DNA from: Hyperoplus lanceolatus
Taxonomy: Eukaryota; Chordata; Actinopteri; Uranoscopiformes; Ammodytidae
Assembly: GCA_026929865.2 (NCBI GenBank)
Contig: CM049417.1
Location: 21,701,501 to 21,765,500, forward strand
Reading direction: 5' to 3'
DNA length: 64,000 nucleotides
Part shown: one piece after another, positions 37,474 to 45,975 of the stretch
Position numbering within the stretch: the first letter of the stretch is position 1
Layout: every line of letters begins with the position of its first letter
The notes under the pieces: generated by a model
Seen by the model: the letters and a program-made list of their open reading frames with translations, nothing else
Told to the model about the DNA's origin: nothing
Databases searched by the model: none
Position numbers and translations under genes: made by a program

Positions 37474-40400
37474 GCGCGCACACACACACACACACACACA
37501 GACACACTTACCAGGCATACTAAAGACTCCTTTCATGTGAAGGTACATAACCACCGTCACCGGATGGTAGCCGCATGAAACACATGCAAATGTGTAACTG
37601 TGGCAGTCTGTATTTGCAAAGCATATGCTACAGTTCTGTGAGGACAATAATTTAATATTATCCAGCAAGCTATTGCTGCCATCAAATAGCTATACGCATA
37701 TAAGTGAAGCATGGCACACAACATCATGGCTAGACCATTGCATCACCACGTCAGATGCACATGCTACTCTGAAAACTATGGAAATACTCTATGAATATTC
37801 AGTGGCGGATCATGTGCCGCTATTAATAGAGTTGGATATAGCTTGTCTCCCAGAGCTAACACACACAATGCATGAGGACAGACTTAAATTAGACTGGTGT
37901 AAGCTTTCAAAAGAAGACTTCATGACCTATTACCTAAGAACTGATGAAGCTTTGGGTAAAATTGATCTTCCTAGACATGCTATTATGTGCACAAATGTTG
38001 ACTGTAATGATGCTTCCCATCGCAAGGACCTGTGTGCGTTGTATGATGGTGTTATTGATACAATTTATAAGAGCAGCCAGTCATTCCTTACATGTATGAG
38101 GTCTAAAAACATCAAGCCTGGCTGGAACAGGCATGTAGCAGCACATCATGCTGAGGCCAAACAAGCCTATAAAGCATGGGTGCAAGCAGGTAGGCCCAGA
38201 GCTGGGTCAGTCCTTGACTACAAGAAGCTCACAAATGCAAGGTACAAATATGCCATTCGCTACGTTGTTAAAGGTGAACACAATATGAGGGCTGACTCGA
38301 TGGCTGAACATCTGTCTTCTAATAATGTTATGGACTTTTGGAAGGAAGTACGAGCTCTAAACAGAGTCAATACCATCTTGCCCAGTGTTGTGGACGGAGT
38401 GTCTGGGATGGATAACATAGCAGAGCTGTGGGGCCAACATTACTCTGCCCTTTTTAACAGTGTTAAAAGTGATCCATTTAAAGTGGAGAGTGCTGGCAAT
38501 AATGTCATGATCACCCCTATTGATATTCATCAAGCCATAGCCCACCTGGCTGACAATAAGTCTACTGGCTCGGACCGTATCTCAGCTGAACATCTCAAGT
38601 ATGCGAGTCCGAAAACAGCAGTACTACTTGCCATGTGTTTCTCAGGGTTCATGGCACATGGTTTTTTACCAGACTCTCTCCTTTCTGTTACCCTGGTGCC
38701 TGTCATAAAAGACAAAGCAGGTGGAATTGGGAGCCGGGACAACTATAGGCCTATTGCCTTGGCTAGTGTAGTGTCTAGAGTCTTGGAGAGGGTTCTACTT
38801 GATCGCCTAGGTCCCTTTCTTTGCACAACTGAAAACCAATTCGGCTTCAAATCTAAATTAGGAACTGATGTTTGTATCTATGGCCTGAAGGAGACTGCAC
38901 AGATGTATTTAGGAAAAAACTCCTCAATACTAATTGGCTTTCTTGATGCATCCAAAGCATTTGACAGAGTGAACCATTTTAAACTTTTTAATAAGTTGAG
39001 TCAAAGAGGTGCCCCGGGAACTATTGTACGACTTCTGGTATATTGGTACTCCAATCAAAGGATGCAGGTGCAGTGGGGAAATGCAACCTCAGCCTCTTTT
39101 GGAGTGAGTAATGGAGTGCGACAGGGTGGGCTTTTGTCACCTGCTCTGTTTAATCTCTATATGGATGAGTTGTCTGTTCAACTGAACATGAGGAAAACTG
39201 GGTGTGTTGTTGGCAAAATGCTGATTAATCATTTTATGTATGCTGATGATTTAGCTATATTGTCTCCCAGCAGTGCTGGATTTCAACAACTGCTAAATGT
39301 ATGCTCTGAATATGGTTTACAATACGATGTAAATTTCAACCCAAAAAAGAGTGCTGTTTTAATATGTCGTACTACAGAGGATAAACATTTGTGCTTTCCT
39401 GATTTTTATTTGTCTGGCCAGAAGTTAAATGCAAGTTGTAAAACCAAATATCTGGGGCATTTTATCACAGATCAGCTGAGGGATGATGATGATATTTATC
39501 GCCAGCGTCGCATGCTTTATGCCCAAGCAAATACTCTGGCTAGAAAATTTCATATGTGCTCTGATGTTGTTAAAATCAAACTGTTTAAAACCTATTGTAC
39601 TCCCTTGTATACCGCTTCATTGTGGTGTAAGTACAAGAGAGCAAGTTTACAGAAACTTCGAGTGGCCTATAACGATGCCATGAGGATCCTGTTGAAAAAG
39701 CCCAGATCTACTAGTGCCAGTCAATTGTTCTGCAGTATTAATGTTTACACCTTTGAAGCTCTCTTGAGACACATAATGTACAGATTTATTCTCCGCCTAA
39801 ACGTTTGCAAGAACAGTCTTGTGCAGATGCTGGTGAATCCTGCATGTAGTTGTGTGCGATACCAGTCTTCCTTATGGAAGCTCTGGTACAAATCTCTGTT
39901 GTGATGTCTCTTTTTTTTATATATATTCTTGTGTTTATGTCTTTATTTATTGTGTGTGTTGTATATGGACCATGAGTCTGCCAATAAAGATGATGATGAT
40001 GATGATGATGTGGTCACAGAGAGCTTCAAATGTGAGGTAAGCCTGTAGAATTTTTTGCGCTGATGGGTAACGTTTACCAGACGTTTTTTCCAGCACTTCG
40101 ATGACACTACCAACAGCCTGGTGAGTCTGCAAAATCAACATGGACATTATATCTTTACTTACTGTATGTTCTAGGCAGAAGAGACAAAAATGTGTTAATG
40201 AAGTGAGTGAGAGAATCACATATAAATGGAAAAAAAGATTGTCCTACCTGAAGACTATTTCTAAGGAAGAGACAAAGGTGAAGAGACAATAGTGTGTGAT
40301 CGTCAAAGTTGTGGATACCATCAGACCACTCCTGGTATCGGTAAACAAGGCCACACTGGTAGCACCACTTGCTGTATAAGGAAATTCCTGTTCACAGTGG

Positions 40401-43258
40401 ATTTAATTGAAGAGATGGATGAAACATGAACCTGTGCAGCTTTAAGTGTAAAATAAGCAAGTCATAATAACACATTTGCACTGATATTATACCGAGGGAG
40501 TTGTCATAATTTAAAGCAGAATGGCATTAAACCCTTTTATCACAACATACAAACACCCTCAAACCAATAAAAGAAGGACCTACCTTCAATGACATCTGTC
40601 ATGGTGACAATCCTTGCCTTTGATGTGATTAGTCCTGGTTCACTCAGCATTGTATGACACTCTCTGCAGAAGTTTTCTGGGGGGACTAAGGCAAACGGGA
40701 ATGAGCTGGTGTGGATGGTGTCATGTGGAAGAACTGCTGGGATCTTTTTGTTTTTGTACATGTCCCGAACCATCTTCACCAGCTGTTTTCCTGTTGGTGG
40801 ATAACCAGCTCCATCCTCCACTGTTGCACCTCCCATGTCTGTGCTGAAGAGCTCTTCTCCTTCTTCTGCCTCATGACATTTGGTTCTCCTGAGAAGGGCC
40901 TGCTCTTTTTCGAATAAATGCCACTTGGCAACATACTTGTGAATGCAGGACTGACGGGGCTTTGCACATGGACAGTGCCAAGTTATTTTTTTGGCATCAT
41001 AGCTGACCATGACCCGACCAAGCCTGCTGTAGTATGCCAACGTCGGCTCAAAAACAGATATATATCTCTTTGAAGGAGGGCCGGAGATGTTGACTAGACA
41101 AGAGAGTGGAGTTCCAACCTCAACGGCAGCCCTCTGCCGTGCCAGACACCTTTCTTTTTTGTCCTGCCCAAACCATTTCTCTGCCACCATCTGTAGCAGC
41201 CCTTTCTCTGAGAGAGGAGAGTCTAAATGGGTTGCTGGAGGGCAGTATGTTACAGATTGAATGTGCGGACATTCAAATGTTCTTATACGCGAGCGCTCAG
41301 CACACTCCATATTTATTTTGCACACTTCCATCTCACATGATGTTCTTTGGCTTTGCCCCCAAGTCCGCTTGATTACATGAACTGGGGAGGAGGGGGATGA
41401 AAAGGATTTATTTACAGCAAACATACCATTTTCAAAATCAATGTAGGGGAGAACGGGGTAAGTAGGCACACTTTTTACTCTAGTGAGAATTGCTCATCAC
41501 CAAAACATCTGTCAATAGCCATTCCTACATTAAATTGAAGCTTAAGGTGTTGGCTAGAAATGTGTGTCTCTCTTTTTTTCCAACTTATTGTAATGAAGAA
41601 GTAATTTACCATCAAAGACACTCTGACACATTGTGACAACCAACCCCATCAAGGGGTCGGTTGTCACACACTATGGGGTTGTTTGTCACAATGTTATCTT
41701 AATGGGAAAAATCTTAAAAAGAAGGCAAGGAGGCAGAACCAAATTTGAATGTTTAATTGCATTGTCAAGTTGACAAATAGGCCTACATAATGTTCTGTAG
41801 CCTTGGCAGCTGGTCTAGTTTGGGATGCACTGGGTTGTTTTGATTTTGTTGCCCTTTTTTCTTTTGCTTGCTAGCTGCCTTTTCCTGCTCTATTCTTTCC
41901 TTCTCTGGGGTGTCAGTGAGGATACAGCTTGACAATTTATTTCGTTATTGGGTTCCTTTTCTGGCTGCAGCCTTGAGATAACATGTGACAACCAACCCCC
42001 CAAAAAATTTGACGACCAACCCCAACTTGAATTTCTTGCTAGCATCAAGGCCAACAACCATCTGACAACTAATTAGCTTGCTAACCACAATCTAAACTAT
42101 AGTTTACCCTTCACACTTTCTGAGGGTAACAAGTGTTTTGTTATAAACCCATTGTGTAAAAGCCTAGAAGAAAAATACTGAGAAGCAAAATATTTTGAAT
42201 TTGACATGAAAAACACAAAACATCCTCTCACCTGAAATGCAGCAGTCTAACTCCAAGGAAGTCTATGTATGTGACCTCTGATCCCAATTCTGGACCTTTT
42301 TTATATCAACATTTCAGAGCTAGCGCGCTCTGGTGGCGAGATATAACGAATGTGACATCCAACCCATGTGACAAATTACCCCGTTCTCCCCTACTGGCAT
42401 TTTAAGTGGTGTTGGGACGTGATATCTGGTTTAATTAATGTATGAAATCTTTGGAGGTGCAACCGTAAATTTCGCCTATTTAAAGTAATGCCACAGTGTG
42501 GGCAAACTACTGAATCTTTCCCCTTGCGCTTGGGTGGTGGAGGTGGTAAAATTGGGGCATGTCCTGGGGCTGGAGGCCAGGAGATGGAGGCATGTCCTGG
42601 GGCTGGAGGCTGGGAGATGGAGGCATGTCCTGGGGATGGAGGCCAGGAGATGGAGGCATGTCCTGGGGCTGGAGGCTGGGAGATGGAGGCATGTCCTGGG
42701 GGTGGATGTCCTGGGGCTGGAGGCTGAGAGATGGAGGCATGTCCTGGGGATGGAGGCCAGGAGATGGAGGCATGTCCTGGGGCTGGAGGCTGGGAGATGG
42801 AGTTTGAGGCATGTCCTGGGGCTGGAGGCTGGGAGATGGAGGCGGGTGAGGAGGCTGGACACAGGTGACCTCTTAAATGATTGATAAACTGGTCTTTTCT
42901 TATGATTGTACATCTGCAGAGAATGCAATGGAAATGGGCAGCCTTCCTGCAATCACGGTTGCATTTATAAATGAGAAACCCTGGAAAACATAAATATAAA
43001 TCTGACATCATCAGAATGTCATGGATGTATCACCTATAGGCCTATATGTAAGGGATCATTTACATCATAAATAACATACAGATATTGTGCGTAACAAAAA
43101 ACCCTACCTTTGTATTGCACGGCCATCTGCTTGTGGTTCTCCATGTGCAGATTAATTTTATATTCCAGCTCAGTGGAATAAAAACAGCAGGGGCATTTGT
43201 AAACTCTACCCTCAAGGTAGGATCCAAGGTCCGGGGGTCCATCAAAATGTGTAGGGTG
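27275..43258 (-). CDS. KDZ/Zisupton-like transposase gene with Ulp1-type protease (multi-exon)
   Basis: Reading leftwards, exons with GT/AG borders are 43258-43108, 42980-42391 (3' end unsure), 41381-40584, 40387-40248, 40126-40009 plus 37603-37512 (one exon split by a LINE), 37364-37259, 37157-36964, 36761-36620, 36523-35888, then 35234-35131, 35046-34927, 34860-34813, 34682-34599, about 34520-34443, 34258-34161, 33875-33815, 33731-33681, 33505-33461, 27655-27591 and 27380-27275. Most neighbouring phases match. Domains in order: C2H2 fingers, cysteine clusters with SWIM, SAP-like, KDZ core, C48 protease. That set fits KDZ/Zisupton transposons, which cut and paste DNA with an RNase H-fold enzyme. 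Both true ends are unseen, joins around 35.3-35.7 and 34.5 kb are unresolved, and a domesticated gene is possible. Confidence 0.75.
27721..33436. mobile_element. 5.7-kb palindromic (foldback-like) element
   Basis: The left arm (27721 to about 30588) starts GGTAACACTTTAGTTCGATA. The right arm (about 30797-33436) ends with its exact complement. The spacer is about 200 bp. Arms align along their whole length, including a GCTA-rich block (30125-30225 and 31165-31280) and a 90-residue frame present in both. Subterminal sequence is crowded with GTTGA/TCAAC motifs. I see no flanking target duplication and cannot assign a superfamily. It lies in an intron of the KDZ-like gene. Confidence 0.85.
28560..28920. 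repeat. Tandem units of about 125 bp in the left palindrome arm
   Basis: GACTGTCAAATTAAAGTGAA recurs three times in the left arm (about 28596, 28734 and 28861). The right arm has only two copies (near 32512 and 32637). Confidence 0.8.
33461..35710 (-). CDS. KDZ-like gene: Ulp1/C48-type cysteine protease exons
   Basis: Small exons encode in order AGMPRGPHCADVLSVGSIEA, LCYVLDPNKPAHELIVRNSD, IGNACFDLIERIAVSK, GKKVHIVGLYVCPTWLPPVN, HQMDAIFIPLWTPGHYQIC (His of GHY), VIKPAQKQILFLDSLYAMSE (Asp of LDS), RNIAQNISAGPWEEITGKEL and GFPSQQFGLDCGIVMI (Gln and Cys of the QQFGLDCG box), then AALYIALDAKFDYSI. His, Asp, Gln and Cys in this order form the catalytic set of Ulp1-type SUMO proteases, and all are present. 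Some transposons fuse such a protease to their transposase. Exons at 35650-35709 and about 35330-35400 are tentative. Confidence 0.7.
33882..34140. repeat. Degenerate short repeat in a KDZ-gene intron
   Basis: Imperfect units built on AGGTCA...GAAC...GACCAAATA recur about four times between 33965 and 34135, with spacing of roughly 40-50 bp. Confidence 0.45.
35888..36523 (-). CDS. KDZ-like gene: transposase core exon
   Basis: This 636-nt exon is the largest uninterrupted core piece. It begins GWAVVTCPCAVVYAVKFNIR, then AESPRDYTDLLLSMKHFPNV and TLYDFARGLA, where the Asp after LY is a good candidate for a catalytic RNase H-fold residue. It then has HYAIYDRFHEDNTKDKSDVL and ILGWVNSQTAEQLFSGMRRN, where the Glu of AEQLF would be the third acidic residue. 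In KDZ transposases these residues bind metal to cut and join DNA. All are intact and there is no stop. Assignment of the individual catalytic residues is my inference. Confidence 0.7.
36620..36761 (-). CDS. KDZ-like gene: SAP-like exon
   Basis: It encodes MGDLRGLCGQCGVDPQGSRM then DLVSRLQQEMKNRDTYDKVF. The pattern LxxLCxxxGVxxxGxRxDLVxRL resembles the SAP helix-extension-helix DNA-binding motif. It starts in phase 0 and ends in phase 1, joining the core exon as GASG|GWAVVTC. Confidence 0.65.
36964..37364 (-). CDS. KDZ-like gene: two exons before the SAP motif
   Basis: Exon 37364-37259 encodes VSTIEEPPADFDSKVDAEEF...SRGLVS in phase 1. Exon 37157-36964 encodes KKENPFIVPPSYHNWAPWIG...NTEYKKVYSP and TVTEDRLTDELLKVK, ending in phase 0. 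Both joins are in frame. In the intron upstream of 37364 lies an (AC)n/(GC) tract (37440-37500). I recognise no specific domain here beyond its place in the KDZ-like protein. Confidence 0.65.
37604..40008 (+). mobile_element. 5'-truncated Rex1/Babar-like LINE in a coding exon
   Basis: It starts inside the endonuclease (QSVFAKHMLQFCEDNNLILS) and ends after AATAAA with a (GAT)n tail. TGTGG flanks it on both sides. It lies in the opposite orientation to the gene it interrupts. Confidence 0.85.
37625..39904 (+). CDS. Rex1/Babar-like LINE ORF2 (reverse transcriptase)
   Basis: An open frame of 759 residues with no internal stop. It begins within the C-terminal endonuclease part (ISEAWHTTSWLDHC; VADHVPLLIEL with the DHxP motif). 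Then comes a complete RT: NYRPIALASVVSRVLERVLL, GFKSKLGTDVCIY, IGFLDASKAFDRVNHFKL (first catalytic Asp), GVRQGGLLSPALFNLYMDEL and HFMYADDLAILSPSSAG (YADD, about residue 540). The end has FCTPLY-like TYCTPLYTASLWCKY and YNDAMRILLKKP. The RT copies RNA onto nicked target DNA. An intact frame suggests a fairly recent insertion, but the missing 5' end makes this copy dead on arrival. The Rex1 assignment is from motif memory. Confidence 0.85.
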   Translation: MLQFCEDNNLILSSKLLLPSNSYTHISEAWHTTSWLDHCITTSDAHATLKTMEILYEYSVADHVPLLIELDIACLPELTHTMHEDRLKLDWCKLSKEDFMTYYLRTDEALGKIDLPRHAIMCTNVDCNDASHRKDLCALYDGVIDTIYKSSQSFLTCMRSKNIKPGWNRHVAAHHAEAKQAYKAWVQAGRPRAGSVLDYKKLTNARYKYAIRYVVKGEHNMRADSMAEHLSSNNVMDFWKEVRALNRVNTILPSVVDGVSGMDNIAELWGQHYSALFNSVKSDPFKVESAGNNVMITPIDIHQAIAHLADNKSTGSDRISAEHLKYASPKTAVLLAMCFSGFMAHGFLPDSLLSVTLVPVIKDKAGGIGSRDNYRPIALASVVSRVLERVLLDRLGPFLCTTENQFGFKSKLGTDVCIYGLKETAQMYLGKNSSILIGFLDASKAFDRVNHFKLFNKLSQRGAPGTIVRLLVYWYSNQRMQVQWGNATSASFGVSNGVRQGGLLSPALFNLYMDELSVQLNMRKTGCVVGKMLINHFMYADDLAILSPSSAGFQQLLNVCSEYGLQYDVNFNPKKSAVLICRTTEDKHLCFPDFYLSGQKLNASCKTKYLGHFITDQLRDDDDIYRQRRMLYAQANTLARKFHMCSDVVKIKLFKTYCTPLYTASLWCKYKRASLQKLRVAYNDAMRILLKKPRSTSASQLFCSINVYTFEALLRHIMYRFILRLNVCKNSLVQMLVNPACSCVRYQSSLWKLWYKSLL
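40248..40387 (-). CDS. KDZ-like gene: WCYQCG exon
   Basis: It encodes ISLYSKWCYQCGLVYRYQEW then SDGIHNFDDHTLLSLHLCLF. The CYQCG pair with the paired cysteines in neighbouring exons looks like the second cysteine cluster. Phase 1 in and phase 0 out agree with both neighbours. The next exon starts THQAVGSVIEVLEK. Confidence 0.7.
40584..41381 (-). CDS. KDZ-like gene: cysteine cluster and SWIM-finger exon
   Basis: The 798-nt exon runs from acceptor CTCCCCAG to donor GTAGG. It begins VHVIKRTWGQSQRTSCEMEV and has cysteines around CKINMECAERSRIRTFECPH. Near the middle it has ITWHCPCAKPRQSCIHKYVA, a SWIM-type CxCx(n)CxH finger, then a charged linker. A second cluster follows, NFCRECHTMLSEPG. SWIM fingers bind DNA or protein, and cysteine clusters of this kind accompany KDZ transposases. 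It ends in phase 1 and joins the 40387-40248 exon to give VIEGISLYSKWCYQCG. Confidence 0.75.
41446..42391. mobile_element. 946-bp MITE with TA duplication
   Basis: The termini are GGGGAGAACGGGGTAA and its inverse TTACCCCGTTCTCCCC. TA flanks it at 41444-41445 and 42392-42393, as in Tc1/mariner-type elements. Internally GTGACAAC/CAACCCC motifs recur. There is no transposase frame. Confidence 0.85.
42391..42980 (-). CDS. KDZ-like gene: second finger exon with proline-rich repeats
   Basis: From the acceptor at 42980 the exon reads GFLIYKCNRDCRKAAHFHCI and LCRC...FINHLRGH (a C2H2-like finger). Then come about eight 11-residue repeats of the type SQPPAPGHASI, then KRKGKDSVVCPHCGITLNRR with NLRLHLQRFH, another finger. 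Repeats between fingers probably act as a flexible linker. The frame closes at 42391, exactly where a TA-flanked MITE begins, so the native donor has probably been disturbed. The frame in the opposite direction through the repeats is a shadow. Confidence 0.65.
42557..42845 (-). repeat. 33-bp coding minisatellite
   Basis: About eight units of GGCATGTCCTGGGGCTGGAG plus GCTGGGAGATGGA (plus strand), with one short variant at about 42700 and one with a 6-bp insertion near 42802. Unit length is a multiple of three, so the frame is kept. Confidence 0.9.
43108..43258 (-). CDS. KDZ-like gene: C2H2 zinc-finger exon
   Basis: The exon lies between acceptor TTCTTCAG and donor GTAGGG. It encodes HPTHFDGPPDLGSYL then YKCPCCFYSTELEYKINLHM with ENH, a C2H2 finger (C-x2-C-x12-H-x3-H) that would bind nucleic acid. 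It ends in phase 1, and the next exon supplies the rest of a Gly codon, so the join is in frame. No start codon is seen upstream. A Tc1-like fragment begins at 43290, so earlier exons may be lost or lie beyond it. Confidence 0.7.
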
Positions 43259-43289
43259 CTGAAGAAACAAAGAGAAGTTGTGTTTACAG

Positions 43290-43829
43290 GAGGCGGTATC
43301 CAAAGGGTTCATGATCCACCCCATTTTTTACAACACTGTTTTTTTATTTTCTCGTAATTGTTTCAGAGTTTACAGTATAGTAGTGACACACTGAATTGCT
43401 TGTTGAACTGCATCCTATACATTTTAATTGTTTTGTTGGCCAAAGCCATGACATTGCAAACTACACTTTTTTTCAGAAGCTTTTTTTATTTTTGAGTGTC
43501 TAGATGAACTGTAGTGAATCAATCTTTCACCAAAAAATCAGCATGAGACTTTTAAAGTCAAAAACTATCCAAAGTACTGAATACAGATGTGTTTTGCATA
43601 AAGCCCATCTATGTGTTGTTGCTGCTATAATTCAAACGTGCATGTGTATATTGTTTTGATGCTAAAAACAGTTTTAAGATGGATTTTTATATACGTTTTG
43701 TTTCAAGAGCTTCATTTTGCGTATAAGTTACAAGTTTATCTCCATGTGCTTTGTCTCATTCGGCCTGTGTGTTTTGACAAAGTGAGCCAAAGTCTGCAAC
43801 ATTTGTGAAAGCAATTGGAAAAAAACTGT
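43290..43829 (-). mobile_element. Truncated copy of the 20.1-21.7 kb TIR element, inverted
   Basis: The reverse complement matches 20140-21010, ending in CAATTGGAAAAAAACTGT at 43829. It includes GGCCGAATGAGACAAAGC and GGATACCGCCTCC. Its right end in element terms is missing where it meets the KDZ-like gene. Confidence 0.7.
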
Positions 43830-43983
43830 AATCTTTTGTGCTTATATCTTGAAATGTTTCACTTTTTGTGTCTTTTACTTGTTGGTGCTATTTTCACACA
43901 TATGCCATAGTTTTGGTTACAGGCTAAAATGTAATTGTGCGTCCCCCTGCCACTTAGGCCACTCCGGGCCAGATGAGTAAATT

Positions 43984-43985
<2 letters not shown>

Positions 43986-44038
<53 letters not shown>
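43986..44038. repeat. (GT)n microsatellite
   Basis: About 26 GT units followed by GCGTGCATGCGCG. Confidence 0.95.
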
Positions 44039-44041
<3 letters not shown>

Positions 44042-44059
44042 CATGCGCGTGCGTGCGTG

Positions 44060-44640
44060 TGTTTGCCTGTGTGTATCCACTAACAGACAGTGAAATTCTC
44101 AGAGAAATACAGCTCAATGTAAATCCATGAAAACAGCATGTTTTGATTCCATGATTAATTGAGGATAAATTTGTGAATGTGGTAATATTGCACTGAAGGT
44201 TAAGTAAAAGTGAAGGGAAAAGGGAGGGTGAAATCTGGGATAGGACTATTCTTTTAATAAATTAATACATAAAATAGTCTAATTATATTTCTTAAAACAC
44301 CTGACAGACGACATGTAACTGGAATACTCATTTTGTAAATTCTGAAAACAAAATAAATGTGCATAAATACGAGCATCTTTTTAGTCTATAAATAACATTT
44401 TCTGTCTGTTTTTTGTCCCTTTTCACACAAAGTCAATACTTTTTTTAATAAAAAAACACAAACAAATTCATTGAAAGCAAAACAATTAGTCTTAATTGGA
44501 TTTTTTTGAGGGGGGATTATAAGTATAAGTGTATATATATATTAAAAATATACATATTTCTTAGAAGTGCTTTTTGATGTCACGACCAAAATATGTCAAT
44601 GCCTAAAACAAATTTACCATCACAGCACATCAATTTAATC
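44060..44640. other. AT-rich spacer, nothing recognised
   Basis: No ORF above chance and no repeat boundaries that I can see. Confidence 0.4.
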
Positions 44641-44644
44641 TGGG

Positions 44645-44715
44645 TTTGGCGTAATGTACTACTGTGTCGCCTGTCGCTCCGGAGGCCGGGGTTCGAGTTC
44701 GACGATTTACATTTT
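44645..44715 (+). repeat. tRNA-like SINE head or decayed tRNA
   Basis: TGGCGTAATG resembles a polymerase III A box and GGGGTTCGAGTTCGA a B box, about 45 nt apart. I could not fold a full cloverleaf. Confidence 0.4.
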
Positions 44716-44744
44716 AGTTTTTGTAGTTCTCCGATTTGTTATCA

Positions 44745-45975
44745 TGTAACTTGTGTAGGCTATAAGTTATATTTCACCAAAAATCTTTTAATTATTTATT
44801 ATTTTTCCTTTATACACTTTTGTATACATGTACATTTGTTTTGAGAGCTCTTATTTTGATACCTTCGGATGTGTGATTCTGTTGTTAACCGTGAAGTCAC
44901 TCCCTGTTTATCTGCTAGTATAGGCTACTCTTCAGTCGGCGATATGCCGTGCTGGAGAGAGGTAGGAATGTAAAGTGCACCTCTAAATGAGTGTATAAAA
45001 ATGATAAAACACGGTAAAACTTTTAAAGAGGACCTATTATGCTACTTTTCTGGTCTTAATTTCTTGTTTTACACTGCTATAGAGCAACCTGACACGAATC
45101 ACATCACAAAAAACTATGTAGATTTTCGGGAAGCTCTTTCTCTTATTTTGGCGATCCAGCACATCCTGTCAACACTTGAGTGTGTGTGCTTCGGGTCCCT
45201 CCGCCTGTGCTTCGGCCATCTCCGCTACCCTCCCCCCCCTCCTGCAAACCCCACTCCGTTGTGATTGGTTACCTTCCTTCCGGAACACTTTCAGTGGCGG
45301 GAAGCGCGAGCATGGAGCTATAAGGGCACGAGACAGAGGCGAACAGGGAAGTGACAGCATTACCATACATGGAAACATCCGCGTGGTGACGTCACAAATT
45401 TTTATGCAACGTCACAAATTATGAAAGGCTAGACCGCTTTGAACACGTAACTTCTCGACTGTGTTTAGTGGTCTGCGCAGACACCCCAGACGGTCAGCAG
45501 GGAATACGTCGAAATGCATGTAAGTCATTATTTGATAATTTAGTATGGTTAAGCATGACTATGAATCATCATAACAACGTTTATAGGTCATAAAAGTCAA
45601 AAAGCATCATAGGTCCTCTTTAACGGACATGTCAATTATATTCCTTGGAGGTTGCAGTTACTGTCTACTAATGTTAAGACGCTCGTTTTAGTGTGTAAAT
45701 GTACTTCATTACATATTATATCCAGTAAGGCAGTGTTTGTTGTATGATGGAATCTCATTTGGCGCACGTGTCTCTTTCTGTTTTAGAGGAATGCATGTGG
45801 GAACGGACATCTTGTTATCGCTGTACGGATATTTATGTGTTTTCACCTTTCTTTATATGTCCATGGTTTGCACACAGAAAATGAAGACTCCCTCAGCTGC
45901 CAAGGCAGCCGTTGTCCCCGAATCACGATCATTTAAGATACAACGCTGAGTTTGCCGAAGCAAGTGTAGCCCGGC
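44745..45975 (+). repeat. Second copy of the 21.8-22.6 kb repeat unit
   Basis: Shared sequence includes TATATTTCACCA, TTATTATTTTTCCTTTATAC, TGTGTGATTCTGTTGTTA, CTTCAGTCGGC...ATGCCG with donor GTAGG (44973), and CGCTCGTTTTAGTGTGTAAA. The second exon-like block starts near 45787 and ends in a different, longer sequence (AAGACTCCCTCAGCTGCCAA). A MITE sits in the intron. The fused copy of the first unit is absent. Confidence 0.7.
45027..45619. mobile_element. 593-bp MITE flanked by TTAA
   Basis: The termini AGAGGACCTATTATGCT and AGCATCATAGGTCCTCT are inverted with one mismatch. TTAA stands on both sides (45023-45026 and 45620-45623), as in piggyBac-type insertions. The sister repeat lacks it. 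Confidence 0.8.

Larger units (their letters stand above)
37512..40126 (-). pseudogene. KDZ-like gene: coding exon split by a LINE
   Basis: Right half 40126-40009: THQAVGSVIEVLEKTSGKRY...YLTFEALCDH. Left half 37603-37512: SYTFACVSCGYHPVTVVMYL...GVFSMP, ending at donor GTAAG in phase 1. The sequence between is a plus-strand LINE bounded by TGTGG on both sides (37599-37603 and 40009-40013). With one TGTGG copy and the LINE set aside, the frame runs straight through the break (...CDH|SYTF...). As it stands, this allele cannot encode the full protein unless the LINE is spliced out. Confidence 0.8.

Noticed and set aside
42557..42845. Possible CRISPR array
   Set aside because: Units are directly adjacent with no unique spacers, and the frame is coding in a eukaryotic gene.
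42498..42884. Plus-strand frames rich in Trp/Gly through the minisatellite
   Set aside because: The 33-bp repeat leaves several frames open. Only the minus frame continues into zinc fingers on both sides.
44645..44715. Functional tRNA gene
   Set aside because: A-box and B-box-like motifs are present, but acceptor and anticodon stems do not pair well.
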